64,000 nt of DNA from Leptobacterium flavescens (GTDB lineage: Bacteria; Bacteroidota; Bacteroidia; Flavobacteriales; Flavobacteriaceae): positions 930,001 to 994,000 of the forward strand of contig NZ_JAABOO010000001.1 of NCBI RefSeq assembly GCF_010671605.1, written 5' to 3'. Under the pieces are notes generated by a model. That model made no database searches and had not been told where the DNA came from. It saw only the letters and a program-made list of their open reading frames with translations. The stretch's first letter is position 1; each line of letters starts with the position of its first letter. Positions 54,843 to 64,000 of the stretch are shown in pieces. The translations under genes and the position numbers were made by a program.

Positions 54843-56672
54843 TTAGTGATGTGCTTCCTCTTCACCTTCCTGCAGAGGAATATGCTGAGGCGCAAAATCC
54901 TGACCCGGGATCACATACTCACCATCTTCTCTTGTCTTACTGTAATCGTAAGCCCAACGGTGTACGTGAGGTATTGGTCCGTCCCAGTTTCCGTGGATGT
55001 GCTCCATTTCTGCAGTCCACTCAAGAGTGTTGGATTTCCATGGGTTCTTAGGACCTCTTTTTCCGTAGAATATACTAGAGATAAAGTTGTAAACGAAGAT
55101 CAGCTGAGCTGCACCTGCAATAAGTGCAAATATAGTGATCACAACATTCACATCGTTCAACTCATCGAACATTGGGAATGCAGTGTTCTCATAGTAACGT
55201 CTCGGAAGACCGGCCATACCGATAAAGTGCATCGGGAAGAAAACTCCGTAGGCACAGATAGCCGTGATCCAGAAGTGAACATAACCGAGGTTCTTGTTCA
55301 TCATTCTACCCTGGAACATCTTAGGGAACCAGTGATATACTCCGGCGAATAATCCGTAAAGTGCAGAGATACCCATTACCAGGTGGAAGTGAGCCACTAC
55401 AAAATACGTATCGTGAACGTTAATATCCAGTGTACTGTCTCCAAGGATAATCCCTGTAAGACCACCGGTGATAAATGTTGATACCAGACCTATGGAGAAA
55501 AGCATTGCAGGGTTGAGCTGCAGGTTACCTTTCCACAGGGTGGTGATATAGTTAAACGCTTTTACCGCAGACGGGATAGCGATCAATAGTGTTGTAAATG
55601 TAAATACAGATCCAAGGAACGGGTTCATTCCGGAAACGAACATGTGGTGACCCCATACGATCGTAGAAAGGAATGCAATTGCAAGGATAGATGCAACCAT
55701 CGCTCTGTATCCGAAAATAGGCTTACGTGCATTGGTAGCGATTACCTCGGAGGTAATACCTAATGCAGGTAATAATACGATATATACTTCGGGGTGTCCG
55801 AGGAACCAGAACAAGTGCTCAAAAAGTACCGGAGAACCTCCCTGGTAGTGAAGCACCTCTCCCTGGATAAATATATCCGAAAGGAAGAAAGATGTTCCGA
55901 AACTTCTGTCCATGATCAACAATAATGCAGCCGATAAAAGAACAGGGAAGGAAACAATACCGATAATAGCAGTAATAAAGAACGCCCAGATCGTAAGAGG
56001 TAATCTCGTCATAGACATTCCTTTTGTTCTAAGATTAAGAACGGTAACCACATAGTTTAATGATCCTAAAAGCGAAGAAGCAATAAAGATAGCCATAGAT
56101 ACCAGCCACAGCGTCATTCCAGCTCCTGATCCCGCCTGCGCCTGAGGTAAGGCACTTAAAGGAGGATAGATGGTCCATCCGGCAGATGCAGGTCCTGCTT
56201 CAACAAATAGTGAGATCACCATAATAAGACTTGACAGGAAGAACAGCCAGTAAGAAACCATGTTAAGGAATCCTGATGCCATATCTCTTGCTCCGATCTG
56301 AAGTGGAATAAGAAGGTTACTGAATGTACCACTTAATCCAGCAGTCAACACGAAGAATACCATAATGGTACCGTGAATGGTTACCAGTGCAAGATAAATA
56401 TCTGCATCCATAACACCGTCAGGTGCCCATTTACCCAATACAGCTTCAAAGATCGGGAAAGATTTCCCCGGCCATGCCAATTGCATTCTGAATAACAAGG
56501 ACATTGCAATACCAATGAATCCCATGATCAAACCAGTAATCAGATACTGCTTTGAGATCATTTTATGATCCTGGCTGAAGATATATTTAGTGATAAATGT
56601 TTCTTTGTGGTGATGATGTCCGTGATCATCGTGTGCGTGATCATCCATATGTGCTGTTGCTGTTGCTGACAT
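54843..56672 (-). CDS. ctaD: Cytochrome c oxidase subunit I (heme-copper oxidase, aa3 type)
   Basis: 609 residues, about 12 helices. The active-site region is FWFLGHPEVYIVLLPA (CuB His and cross-linked Tyr), GHHMFVSGMNP holds two further CuB histidines, and DTYFVVAHFHLVMGIS carries the heme ligands. The N-terminal 22 residues contain 8 histidines (MDDHAHDDHGHHHHK). The C-terminus is acidic and ends AHH. It reduces oxygen and pumps protons in the inner membrane. Last gene of the act-cox operon. Confidence 0.97.
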   Translation of the reverse strand: MSATATAHMDDHAHDDHGHHHHKETFITKYIFSQDHKMISKQYLITGLIMGFIGIAMSLLFRMQLAWPGKSFPIFEAVLGKWAPDGVMDADIYLALVTIHGTIMVFFVLTAGLSGTFSNLLIPLQIGARDMASGFLNMVSYWLFFLSSLIMVISLFVEAGPASAGWTIYPPLSALPQAQAGSGAGMTLWLVSMAIFIASSLLGSLNYVVTVLNLRTKGMSMTRLPLTIWAFFITAIIGIVSFPVLLSAALLLIMDRSFGTSFFLSDIFIQGEVLHYQGGSPVLFEHLFWFLGHPEVYIVLLPALGITSEVIATNARKPIFGYRAMVASILAIAFLSTIVWGHHMFVSGMNPFLGSVFTFTTLLIAIPSAVKAFNYITTLWKGNLQLNPAMLFSIGLVSTFITGGLTGIILGDSTLDINVHDTYFVVAHFHLVMGISALYGLFAGVYHWFPKMFQGRMMNKNLGYVHFWITAICAYGVFFPMHFIGMAGLPRRYYENTAFPMFDELNDVNVVITIFALIAGAAQLIFVYNFISSIFYGKRGPKNPWKSNTLEWTAEMEHIHGNWDGPIPHVHRWAYDYSKTREDGEYVIPGQDFAPQHIPLQEGEEEAHH

Positions 56673-56721
56673 AATCTTTATATAAAATTAAATTCTATTA
56701 TTCGTTTTCCTGGTCTTATTA

Positions 56722-57795
56722 CTATTCTGCTGCAATTGTTTGCTTAAACGTTTGCTGCTCGCTCATCCATTTGTTGAATTCCTCTTCGGTCTCAACAATG
56801 ATCTTTATCTGCATATTGTAGTGAGATTTTCCACAGATCTTATTACACAATAAGATATAGTCGAATTCCCAAGGCTCCAGACTTTCTTCACCTTTAGCAA
56901 TAAGCTCTTTGCTCTTCTCTGCCCTGATCTGGTTTGTCCTTAATACCTTATCGGCAATCTTAGGATCCAGTCTCATTTCCTTAGTGGTAATGGTAGGGGT
57001 AAAAGAGAACTGAGTAATCATACCCGGAACACAGTTCATCTGCGCACGGAAATGCGGCATATACGCCGAGTGTAATACGTCCTGAGAACGCATTTTAAAG
57101 TTTATTTTTCTTCCTACCGGTAAGTGGATCTCGGTAGTGGTTACCACATCGTCCATTCCGTTAGGGTCGGATGCATCGATACCTACAAGGTTCTTTCCGT
57201 CGAAGTCCTGAAGAAAACGCACATTGGCATCTCCCAGTACATTATCGGCTCCTCCGTATCTTGCTTTCCAGTTAAACTGCTGTGCGTATAGTTCCACTAC
57301 CAGCGGATCGTCCTCATCGTTGATATCCATGATATTCGTCCAGGTGTATAATCCGTAAAGGATAAGTCCTGCAAGAACGACCACAGGAATAATGGTCCAG
57401 ATAAATTCCAGTTTATCGTTATCAGCATAAAATAATGCCTTCTTTCCTTTTTGTCCTCTGTATTTAAATGCGAAATAGTGCAACAATGCCTGAGTAATCG
57501 TTTGAACGATAAAGATCAACACCATGGAAATAAACATCAGCTGATCTACGTCCTTTCCGTGTTCCGAAGCAGGTGTTCCCAATACCACATGTCCCCACTT
57601 CCAGAATGAATAGATCGTAAGGAGGTAAATGAAAACCAGGAATCCGAACATCAGATATCCGTTTAGGTTGTTGTCTTTGTCGTTTGCTACCTGAGAGTTA
57701 TCACTTTTTACCTGAGACAATTCAAAGATCTTCGTCATCTGCCAGATGGCTATGCCTACAAGTATGAGAACTATAAGAGTTAATAAAGCAGTCAT
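56722..57795 (-). CDS. coxB: Cytochrome c oxidase subunit II
   Basis: 357 residues. An extra N-terminal helix precedes the usual two membrane helices, then the cupredoxin domain with QFNWKARY and the CuA site: His in DVLHSAYMPHF, and CNKICGKSHYNM providing Cys, Cys, His and Met. A segment of about 50 residues (from TITTKEM to the CuA loop) extends the domain. No fused cytochrome c domain is present, so electrons come from a separate cytochrome c or the ActE/A subunits. Confidence 0.95.
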   Translation of the reverse strand: MTALLTLIVLILVGIAIWQMTKIFELSQVKSDNSQVANDKDNNLNGYLMFGFLVFIYLLTIYSFWKWGHVVLGTPASEHGKDVDQLMFISMVLIFIVQTITQALLHYFAFKYRGQKGKKALFYADNDKLEFIWTIIPVVVLAGLILYGLYTWTNIMDINDEDDPLVVELYAQQFNWKARYGGADNVLGDANVRFLQDFDGKNLVGIDASDPNGMDDVVTTTEIHLPVGRKINFKMRSQDVLHSAYMPHFRAQMNCVPGMITQFSFTPTITTKEMRLDPKIADKVLRTNQIRAEKSKELIAKGEESLEPWEFDYILLCNKICGKSHYNMQIKIIVETEEEFNKWMSEQQTFKQTIAAE

Positions 57796-57828
57796 TATTT
57801 ATCCTGTTTACTTTTTATAAATTTTTAA

Positions 57829-59205
57829 TTAATAGTGGAAGTGTTTACTTTCTTCAATAAACGGGTTTCTCTTGGCCAGTAATGGCGCTTTTGTCAGAGC
57901 CGTAAATACGATGAATATAAACAGTCCAAGGAAGAATAAAATACCTCCGATCTCTGCGATCCCGATAAACCACTGATCTCCCACCGTAGCAGGCATGATC
58001 ATATTGAATACATCAACATAGTGTCCTAATAATATCACGATCCCTGCCATTACCACAAACCAGTTTACTCGTTTGTAATCGCTGTTCATAAGGATCAGTA
58101 ATGGGAACACAAAGTTCATCACTAACATTCCGAAGAAAGGTAATTTATAATCTTCAAATCTTGTTACGAAATAGGTTACTTCCTCAGGTATATCTGCATA
58201 CCAGATAAGCATGAACTGAGAGAACCACAGATAGGTCCAGAAGATGCTTATTGCAAACATAAACTTAGCCAGGTCATGAATATGACTGTCGTTTACATGT
58301 TCCAGGTATCCTTTAGCTTTCAGGTAGATGGTAATCATGGCTATTGCAGTAATTCCGGATACGAACATACTTGCAAACACATACCATCCGAAGAGTGTAC
58401 TAAACCAGTGTGGGTCTACACTCATGATCCAGTCCCATGACATCATAGATTCTGAAACCAGGAAGAAAACAAGGAATCCTGCAGAGATCCTGAAGTTCTT
58501 TTTAAAGTAGCTGTCGTCTGCAGCCGTATCCTGAGCGATAGAGAATTTTCTTGAGAACTGTCTGTATGCAACCCATCCTGCAATATAGATAACCGCTCTG
58601 ATCAAAAAGAAAGGTACATTCAGGTAAGAGGATTTCCCCTGTATTAATTTATCATGAGCCACTACTTCAGGGTCCATCCACACAAAAAGGTGGTTTAAGT
58701 GGAAACCTGATAAAAGAAGGATCACAAAAACAATAGCCGCACCGGGTAAAAGGTAAGCAGTAATACCTTCCATCACCCTGAACAGAACAGGAGACCATCC
58801 TGCCTGAGATGCACGTTGTATTGCATAGAATGCCAATACACCGAGAGATATCATCATAAAGAAAAATGCAGCTACATAGAGCGCAGCCCAAGGTTTGTTT
58901 TTAAGCTGGCTCAGCAAGTGCTCACCATGCTTATCGGCATCTGTCTCACCGTGTGCACCGGCTTCTTCTCCATGGCTGTCTTTTTGTGCATGTGTTTCCT
59001 CTGCGTGCTCATCTCCGTGTGCCGGGGTAGCGTGATCTGCTTCCTCTCCGTGTCCACTTCCATGACCACCATGTGAATCGGCAACCATTGCCTTAGCTTC
59101 TTCTACTGTAGAAGGCGCTGTAAAAAAACCGTATCCTAATCCAAGAGCACCAACGATCATTAAAATGAAAGCTGCTGTTCTTAATCTATTTGAAAACGTA
59201 TACAT
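57829..59205 (-). CDS. actF: Alternative complex III subunit ActF (NrfD-like quinol:cytochrome c oxidoreductase)
   Basis: 458 residues. After a first membrane helix comes a hydrophilic stretch (about 40-97) with 11 histidines and many acidic residues, then about 10 helices of NrfD type (MSVDPHWFSTLFGWYVFASMFVSG, DLAKFMFAISIFWTYLWFSQFMLIWYADIPEE). ActF is the second membrane subunit of ACIII. It lies between actE and coxB in one operon. Confidence 0.9.
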   Translation of the reverse strand: MYTFSNRLRTAAFILMIVGALGLGYGFFTAPSTVEEAKAMVADSHGGHGSGHGEEADHATPAHGDEHAEETHAQKDSHGEEAGAHGETDADKHGEHLLSQLKNKPWAALYVAAFFFMMISLGVLAFYAIQRASQAGWSPVLFRVMEGITAYLLPGAAIVFVILLLSGFHLNHLFVWMDPEVVAHDKLIQGKSSYLNVPFFLIRAVIYIAGWVAYRQFSRKFSIAQDTAADDSYFKKNFRISAGFLVFFLVSESMMSWDWIMSVDPHWFSTLFGWYVFASMFVSGITAIAMITIYLKAKGYLEHVNDSHIHDLAKFMFAISIFWTYLWFSQFMLIWYADIPEEVTYFVTRFEDYKLPFFGMLVMNFVFPLLILMNSDYKRVNWFVVMAGIVILLGHYVDVFNMIMPATVGDQWFIGIAEIGGILFFLGLFIFIVFTALTKAPLLAKRNPFIEESKHFHY

Positions 59206-59225
59206 ATCCCTGATTCTATCTCTAA

Positions 59226-59792
59226 TTATTTTAATAAATCTGCTCTAAGTTTTTCAACGTACTCGGTCACCTGCCAGCGCTCTTTTTCATTCAGCTGCGC
59301 TGCATAAGATCCCATGGAGTTGATCCCGTAGTAGATCACGTGGTAAATACTACCTTCGGTAAGATCCCTGTCCTTATAAGAAGGAACCCCTAATATCTTT
59401 TCACGTTCTGTCAAAATTCCTTTTCCATCACCTTTCGTACCATGACAAACTGCACAATAGATATCGTAAAGCTCTTTTCCTACTGCAAGGTTATCATCCG
59501 AAGACAATGAATCCAGCGGGCTGATCAGCTCTGCATAAGCAGCAGCTTTACCCTCGATGCTGTTTTCGTATGCATAAGGTATCCATCCCCTTTTAATGGT
59601 ATTGGCAGGTGGTACCTGTGCTTCCATCCCATTTGCAAATGCATCTGTCTCCGCATAGGTCTCATAACCTACTGCTTCATACATATTGGGGAAATACTGA
59701 TAATTAGGCTTTGAACTATTAAAGCAAGAGGTCATTAATAAAGCGGCCCCTAAAATAATTCCTATGTTTATATAGCTCTTCATATCTATCAT
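59226..59792 (-). CDS. actE: Alternative complex III subunit ActE (lipoprotein cytochrome c)
   Basis: 188 residues. Lipobox LLMTSC (Cys23) and one heme-binding CAVCH at 113-117. A conserved SMGSYAAQL near the C-terminus probably supplies the axial Met. It transfers electrons from the ACIII core toward cytochrome c or the oxidase on the periplasmic face. The start ATG (59792) overlaps the actD stop; the ATG at 59783 gives a more typical signal peptide. Confidence 0.92.
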   Translation of the reverse strand: MIDMKSYINIGIILGAALLMTSCFNSSKPNYQYFPNMYEAVGYETYAETDAFANGMEAQVPPANTIKRGWIPYAYENSIEGKAAAYAELISPLDSLSSDDNLAVGKELYDIYCAVCHGTKGDGKGILTEREKILGVPSYKDRDLTEGSIYHVIYYGINSMGSYAAQLNEKERWQVTEYVEKLRADLLK

Positions 59793-60316
59793 TAATGCTT
59801 TTCTGAAATTTTAACTTCTACTGCGCCTGTTCCTTCAAGAAGTGCAGTTACTTCATCTTCGTTACCGTGTACGGCCACCTCCATAAGGAAATGATCATCT
59901 GTAGTACGTACATCAGGGTTTTCTGCTTTTTTGAACGGCCATAGTTTACTTCTCATATAAAAGGTAATTACCATTAAGTGAGCTGCAAAAAATACGGTCA
60001 TCTCAAACATTACCGGTACAAAGGCCGGCATGTTCTGCAGGTAACTAAAGCTGGGTTTACCACCTATATCCTGAGGCCAATCCTGGATCATGATGAAGTT
60101 CATCATAACGATCGCCACGGTAAGCCCTAAACATCCGTACATAAAAGATGTGATAGCTATTCTGGTAGGTGCCAGTCCCATTGCCTTATCCAGTCCGTGA
60201 ACCGGGAACGGGCAATAAATCTCTTCAATGTGATGATGCTCAGCTTTTACCTTTTTCACTGCATCCATCAGGATGTCATCATCGTTATATAATGCTTGTA
60301 CAACTTTAGTGCTCAT
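59792..60316 (-). CDS. actD: Alternative complex III subunit ActD (DUF3341)
   Basis: 174 residues. N-terminal soluble domain with EEIYCPFPVHGLDKAMGL, a DUF3341 landmark, then two membrane helices and a charged C-terminus (TDDHFLMEVAVHGN). ActD is a small ACIII subunit linking the soluble and membrane parts. It ends 4 bases into actE and starts 3 bases after actC. Confidence 0.93.
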   Translation of the reverse strand: MSTKVVQALYNDDDILMDAVKKVKAEHHHIEEIYCPFPVHGLDKAMGLAPTRIAITSFMYGCLGLTVAIVMMNFIMIQDWPQDIGGKPSFSYLQNMPAFVPVMFEMTVFFAAHLMVITFYMRSKLWPFKKAENPDVRTTDDHFLMEVAVHGNEDEVTALLEGTGAVEVKISEKH

Positions 60317-60319
60317 ACA

Positions 60320-61759
60320 TTAATCATTTTTAGTTTGGTTGTCACTGTTCCCTCCAGCTTTCTGGTATAGAGGCTTTCCAGCTTCTCTAAGTTTCTTAAA
60401 TCTGTCTCCTGAAGATTTCAGGATCGTTTTTACTTCCGCCTGTGCAATTACAGGGAATGTTCTCGCATATAACAGGAACAATACGAAGAAGAATCCGATA
60501 GTTCCAACAAAGATCCCTATATCAACGAAGGTTGGTGAGAACATCGTCCATGAAGACGGAAGGTAATCTCTGTGAAGTGAGGTAACGATAATTACGAAAC
60601 GCTCAAACCACATTCCTATGTTCACTACGATAGAGATTATGAAAGAGAACATGATACTTGTTCTAAGTTTTTTGAACCACATGAACTGAGGTGAGAACAC
60701 GTTACAGGTCATCATCGCCCAGTATGCCCACCAGTAAGGTCCTGTAGCCCTGTTAAGGAAGGCGTATTGTTCGTATTCAACTCCTGAATACCATGCGATC
60801 ACCAACTCGGTAATATATGCACATCCAACAATAGAACCTGTAATCATGATTACAATATTCATAAGTTCTATATGCTGTACCGTGATATAATCTTCAAGGT
60901 GACATACTTTACGCATGATAATAAGCAGGGTGTTTACCATTGCAAATCCTGAGAAGATCGCCCCTGCAACGAAGTATGGAGGGAAGATCGTGGTGTGCCA
61001 TCCCGGGATAACCGAGGTAGCAAAGTCGAAGGATACGATGGTGTGTACAGAAAGTACAAGAGGTGTTGCCAAACCGGCAAGTACAAGAGAAACCTCTTCA
61101 AAACGCTGCCAGTCTTTTGCTCTACCTGTCCATCCGAAACTAAGGATGCTATATATTTTCTTTTGAAATGGCTTAACGGCTCTGTCACGTATCATTGCGA
61201 AATCAGGCAGAAGACCTGTCCACCAGAATACAAGGGAAACCGACAGATAGGTAGAGATCGCAAATACGTCCCATAAAAGCGGGGAGTTAAAGTTCACCCA
61301 TAGCGATCCGAACTGGTTTGGAATCGGAAGTACCCAATATCCTAACCATGGACGACCCATGTGAATGATCGGGAATAAACCTGCCTGTACCACCGAGAAG
61401 ATGGTCATTGCCTCTGCAGAACGGTTAATCGCCATTCTCCATTTTTGACGGAATAAAAGAAGTACCGCAGAGATCAGTGTTCCTGCGTGACCAATACCAA
61501 CCCACCAAACGAAGTTAGTAATATCCCAGGCCCAACCTACGGTCTTATTTAATCCCCAGGTACCAATTCCCGTAGAAATTGTATAAATGATACAACCCAT
61601 CCCCCAGAGAAATGCTACTAAAGCGATAGAAAAAACAATCCACCATTGTTTGTTTGCACGCCCTTCTACAGGTGCTGCAATATCTACCGTTACATCGTGA
61701 TAAGTCTTATCTCCGGTAACTAAGGGTTTACGTATAGGTGCTTCGTAATGCGACGCCAT
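60320..61759 (-). CDS. actC: Alternative complex III subunit ActC (NrfD-like quinol oxidase)
   Basis: 479 residues, about 10 helices with the NrfD landmarks NFVWWVGIGHAGTLISAVLLLFRQKWR and RSAEAMTIFSVVQAGLFPIIHMGRP. This subunit holds the menaquinol-oxidising site in the membrane and passes electrons to the FeS/heme subunits. C-terminus is hydrophilic (LREAGKPLYQKAGG). Gene order actB-C-D-E-F-coxB-ctaD is typical of Bacteroidota. Confidence 0.95.
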   Translation of the reverse strand: MASHYEAPIRKPLVTGDKTYHDVTVDIAAPVEGRANKQWWIVFSIALVAFLWGMGCIIYTISTGIGTWGLNKTVGWAWDITNFVWWVGIGHAGTLISAVLLLFRQKWRMAINRSAEAMTIFSVVQAGLFPIIHMGRPWLGYWVLPIPNQFGSLWVNFNSPLLWDVFAISTYLSVSLVFWWTGLLPDFAMIRDRAVKPFQKKIYSILSFGWTGRAKDWQRFEEVSLVLAGLATPLVLSVHTIVSFDFATSVIPGWHTTIFPPYFVAGAIFSGFAMVNTLLIIMRKVCHLEDYITVQHIELMNIVIMITGSIVGCAYITELVIAWYSGVEYEQYAFLNRATGPYWWAYWAMMTCNVFSPQFMWFKKLRTSIMFSFIISIVVNIGMWFERFVIIVTSLHRDYLPSSWTMFSPTFVDIGIFVGTIGFFFVLFLLYARTFPVIAQAEVKTILKSSGDRFKKLREAGKPLYQKAGGNSDNQTKND

Positions 61760-61796
61760 AATCCTTTATATAATTGTTCTTTATTAGATTTATTTA

Positions 61797-64000
61797 TTAA
61801 GCTTCATCTGTATTTCTCACTTTAACATGGTAGAATACATTCGGTCTTGTACCGATGTGCTCCAATAAGTGATACATACGCTTATCTTCTTTTAATTCTG
61901 CAATTTTACTGTGTGAATCGTTCACATCTCCAAATACCATTGCTCCACTTGAACAAGCTGCAGAACAAGCTGTCTGGAATTCTCCGTCCTTAACCGTTCT
62001 TCCTTCTCGTTTTGCATCAAGAATGGTTTTCTGAGTCATCTGGATACACATAGAACATTTCTCCATAACCCCTCTTGAACGAACGTTTACATCAGGGTTC
62101 AGTACCATCTTACCAAGATCGTTGTTCATGTGGTAATCGAACTCATCATTGTTGTTGTACAAGAACCAGTTGAAACGACGAACTTTATAAGGACAGTTGT
62201 TAGCACAGTAACGGGTACCTACACAACGGTTATACGCCATGTGGTTCTGTCCCTGACGGCTATGTGATGTAGCAGCTACCGGACATACAGTCTCACAAGG
62301 AGCGTGATTACAGTGCTGACACATTACCGGCTGGAAGGCAACCTGAGGGTTCTCTGCAGCAACTTCCATTTCTGCAAATCCACCTAAAGTACCTGAATCT
62401 CCAAACAGACCGTGAAGACCTTCTTTCTTCTCATTATCTTCTTCGAATGAATCTTCAGAAGAGTAGTATCTGTCGATACGCAACCAGTGCATATCTCTCG
62501 ATTTTCTCACTTCTGCCTTACCTACTACAGGAACGTTGTTTTCTGCATGACAAGCAATCACACAGGCACCACATCCCGTACAGGCGTTAAGGTCTATAGA
62601 AAGGTTAAAATGATGTCCTATACTTCTGTCAAAAGAATCCCAAAGGTCTACAGAAGTAGCAGGCACTTCATTATGATTTAAAGATACCTCCGGAATGACA
62701 TTCCACTCGTGAGAATCTTTAGTATTAAATATTTCTAATGTAGTTTCTTTAATGATATCACCTCTACCCATTAAGGTATTGTGAAGCTGAACACATGCAA
62801 ACTCGTGTTCTCCTGAAGCTTTTGCAAGCGTTACTTCCTGAACGTTATTGAAGCCCTGATACAGAGGGTAAGCATTCTTACCGGTCATCATTTCAGACTT
62901 CATTCCGGTTGTTTTTCCATAACCGAAAGCAACACCAACAGATCCTACGGCCTGACCAGGCTGAATGATAACTGGAAGGGTAACAGTAACCCCGTTTACA
63001 GTTACATCGGCATAGCTTCCGTTAAGACCTCCGTTAGCAACATTTCTGTTGGTAAGCTCAAGTCTGTCAGCATCTGCTCTGGAAACGGTTACGTAGTTAT
63101 CCCAGGAAACCCTTGTAATAGGATCCGGGAATTCCTGCAGCCAAGGGTTATTCCCCTGCTGACCGTCTCCCATACCTGTTTTAGAGTACAGGCTTAATTC
63201 CATTCCACTGGCAGTTGCGTTTGCAAGGCTTCTTAAAGCACTTGCTACTGCAAAGGCAGGCTGTACTTCTTCATCTGCTGTTACAGCAGCTACCGGTGCA
63301 ACCTCATCTACTTCAGGAGCCGTAGCAACAAATACACCATCGTGCAATGCTTTGTTCCATTCGTTAGTTCCTAAAATAGAAGCTGTCCAGTTTTCTTTTA
63401 TATAATCGTAATACGTTTTATCGTTTTCTGTCCATTTCAATAAAGCATCCTGAAACTGACGCGTATCGAATAACGGACGGATAGTTGGCTGCATAAGGCT
63501 CATATGTCCTTTCTTTAATTCTGCATCACCCCATGATTCCAGGTAGTGAGGCGCAGCAGCCACGTAGTTAGTCAATGTTGATGTCTCATCTTCCTTCATA
63601 GAGAAAGCTACAGACAGTTCAACACCCTTAAGACCTTCTACAAATTCAGAAGCATTAGGAAGGGTATATGCAGGGTTAACTCCGGCTGTAATCAGAGCTC
63701 CTACTCTTCCGCTGTTCATTTCATTTACAAGGGCAGCTACTTTCTTAGCATTACCCTGACGAAGCATTTTAGGTGCATCCGTATCGAAAGCAGCACTTCC
63801 AAGGTTCTTGTTCATTGTCAGCACAAGACCTTGCGCTCCGGCATCCTGAATTCCTGTAACAATAACTCCTTTACTTCCCGCTTTCTTTAATTGTCTTGCT
63901 GCAGACTGAACTGCTTCATCAATATGAGAAGGAAGCGTTCCTCCAACAGAAACCCCGTTCACATAACCGTAAAGTTTAGCAAGCGCTACTTTTTGCTGTG
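61797..64000 (-). CDS. actB: Alternative complex III subunit ActB (Fe-S and molybdopterin-like protein), 5' end outside the window
   Basis: At least 734 residues; the frame is open to the window edge, so a GTG at 63962 is not the true start. The N-terminal part visible here belongs to the molybdopterin-oxidoreductase-like domain, which in ActB lacks the cofactor. The C-terminal part has four Fe-S motifs: CTGCGACVIACHAEN, CQHCNHAPCETVCPV, CVGTRYCANNCPY and CSMCIQM. It relays electrons from the ActC quinol site to cytochrome c. Upstream actA (multiheme cytochrome) is expected beyond the edge. Confidence 0.95.
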   Translation of the reverse strand, partial: QQKVALAKLYGYVNGVSVGGTLPSHIDEAVQSAARQLKKAGSKGVIVTGIQDAGAQGLVLTMNKNLGSAAFDTDAPKMLRQGNAKKVAALVNEMNSGRVGALITAGVNPAYTLPNASEFVEGLKGVELSVAFSMKEDETSTLTNYVAAAPHYLESWGDAELKKGHMSLMQPTIRPLFDTRQFQDALLKWTENDKTYYDYIKENWTASILGTNEWNKALHDGVFVATAPEVDEVAPVAAVTADEEVQPAFAVASALRSLANATASGMELSLYSKTGMGDGQQGNNPWLQEFPDPITRVSWDNYVTVSRADADRLELTNRNVANGGLNGSYADVTVNGVTVTLPVIIQPGQAVGSVGVAFGYGKTTGMKSEMMTGKNAYPLYQGFNNVQEVTLAKASGEHEFACVQLHNTLMGRGDIIKETTLEIFNTKDSHEWNVIPEVSLNHNEVPATSVDLWDSFDRSIGHHFNLSIDLNACTGCGACVIACHAENNVPVVGKAEVRKSRDMHWLRIDRYYSSEDSFEEDNEKKEGLHGLFGDSGTLGGFAEMEVAAENPQVAFQPVMCQHCNHAPCETVCPVAATSHSRQGQNHMAYNRCVGTRYCANNCPYKVRRFNWFLYNNNDEFDYHMNNDLGKMVLNPDVNVRSRGVMEKCSMCIQMTQKTILDAKREGRTVKDGEFQTACSAACSSGAMVFGDVNDSHSKIAELKEDKRMYHLLEHIGTRPNVFYHVKVRNTDEA

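Noticed and set aside
63960-63962. GTG as start of actB
   Set aside because: The frame is open upstream to the window edge (…VALAKLYGY before the GTG), and ActB is normally about 1000 residues, so the true start is outside.
1-64000. CRISPR arrays, tRNA or rRNA genes, insertion sequences, prophage or defence islands
   Set aside because: Looked for in the gaps between genes and in gene content; none seen. All gaps are shorter than about 230 bases and the genes are metabolic, envelope or respiratory.

Overview
This window comes from the chromosome of a member of the Bacteroidota, almost certainly family Flavobacteriaceae. The evidence is the gliding and type IX secretion (T9SS) genes (sprA, remB-like, porP/sprF-like), secreted proteins with C-terminal gliding-associated sorting domains, an alternative complex III operon, promoters of the form TAnnTTTG, few Shine-Dalgarno sites, and moderate-to-low GC. 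The genus cannot be told from the sequence. Coding density is very high: no gap between genes exceeds about 230 bases, and I saw no rRNA, tRNA, CRISPR array, insertion sequence or prophage.

Layout. 1-8.1 kb: the 3' end of a probable VWA protein, then (minus strand) two paralogous secreted choice-of-anchor L proteins with 2 and 8 internal modules, and a PorP/SprF partner. 8.2-13.8 kb: housekeeping and small genes (NifU-like Fe-S scaffold, dodecin, DUF255 lipoprotein, DUF1304, MscS). 13.8-24.1 kb: tsaB and a MacAB-TolC-like efflux region in which a permease-permease-adaptor block is present twice but only one ATPase and one TolC exist. 24.2-29.4 kb: cytochrome oxidase biogenesis and subunits (TTG-start CxxC membrane protein, DUF420, Sco, a cysteine-free Sco-like protein, COX IV, two COX III proteins, heme O synthase). 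29.5-30.4 kb: an exported metallo-beta-lactamase-fold enzyme.

30.5-45.3 kb: gliding/secretion block (remB-like, two tonB-like genes, vanZ, gcvH, sprA, ruvA, maeB), all on the minus strand. 45.3-51.4 kb: a probable trehalose locus (neutral-type trehalase with an EF-hand-like loop, MFS and sodium-solute transporters, divergent LacI regulator). 51.4-54.7 kb: queG, a cytochrome P450 and ruvB. 54.8-64.0 kb: the operon for alternative complex III (actB partial, C, D, E, F) followed by aa3-type oxidase subunits II and I. It should work with the 24-29 kb cluster to move electrons from menaquinol to oxygen.

The most interesting points are: (i) a TonB C-terminal-like module with a cysteine pair in three successive genes, once fused to an outer-membrane barrel (RemB-like); (ii) a long imperfect dyad containing the -7 box of the ruvA-sprA promoter; (iii) a trehalase whose N-terminus resembles fungal neutral trehalases; (iv) a cysteine-free Sco-like protein and a small CxxC membrane protein beside Sco and DUF420; (v) the duplicated efflux block sharing one ATPase. 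I found no clearly new multi-gene system such as a defence island.
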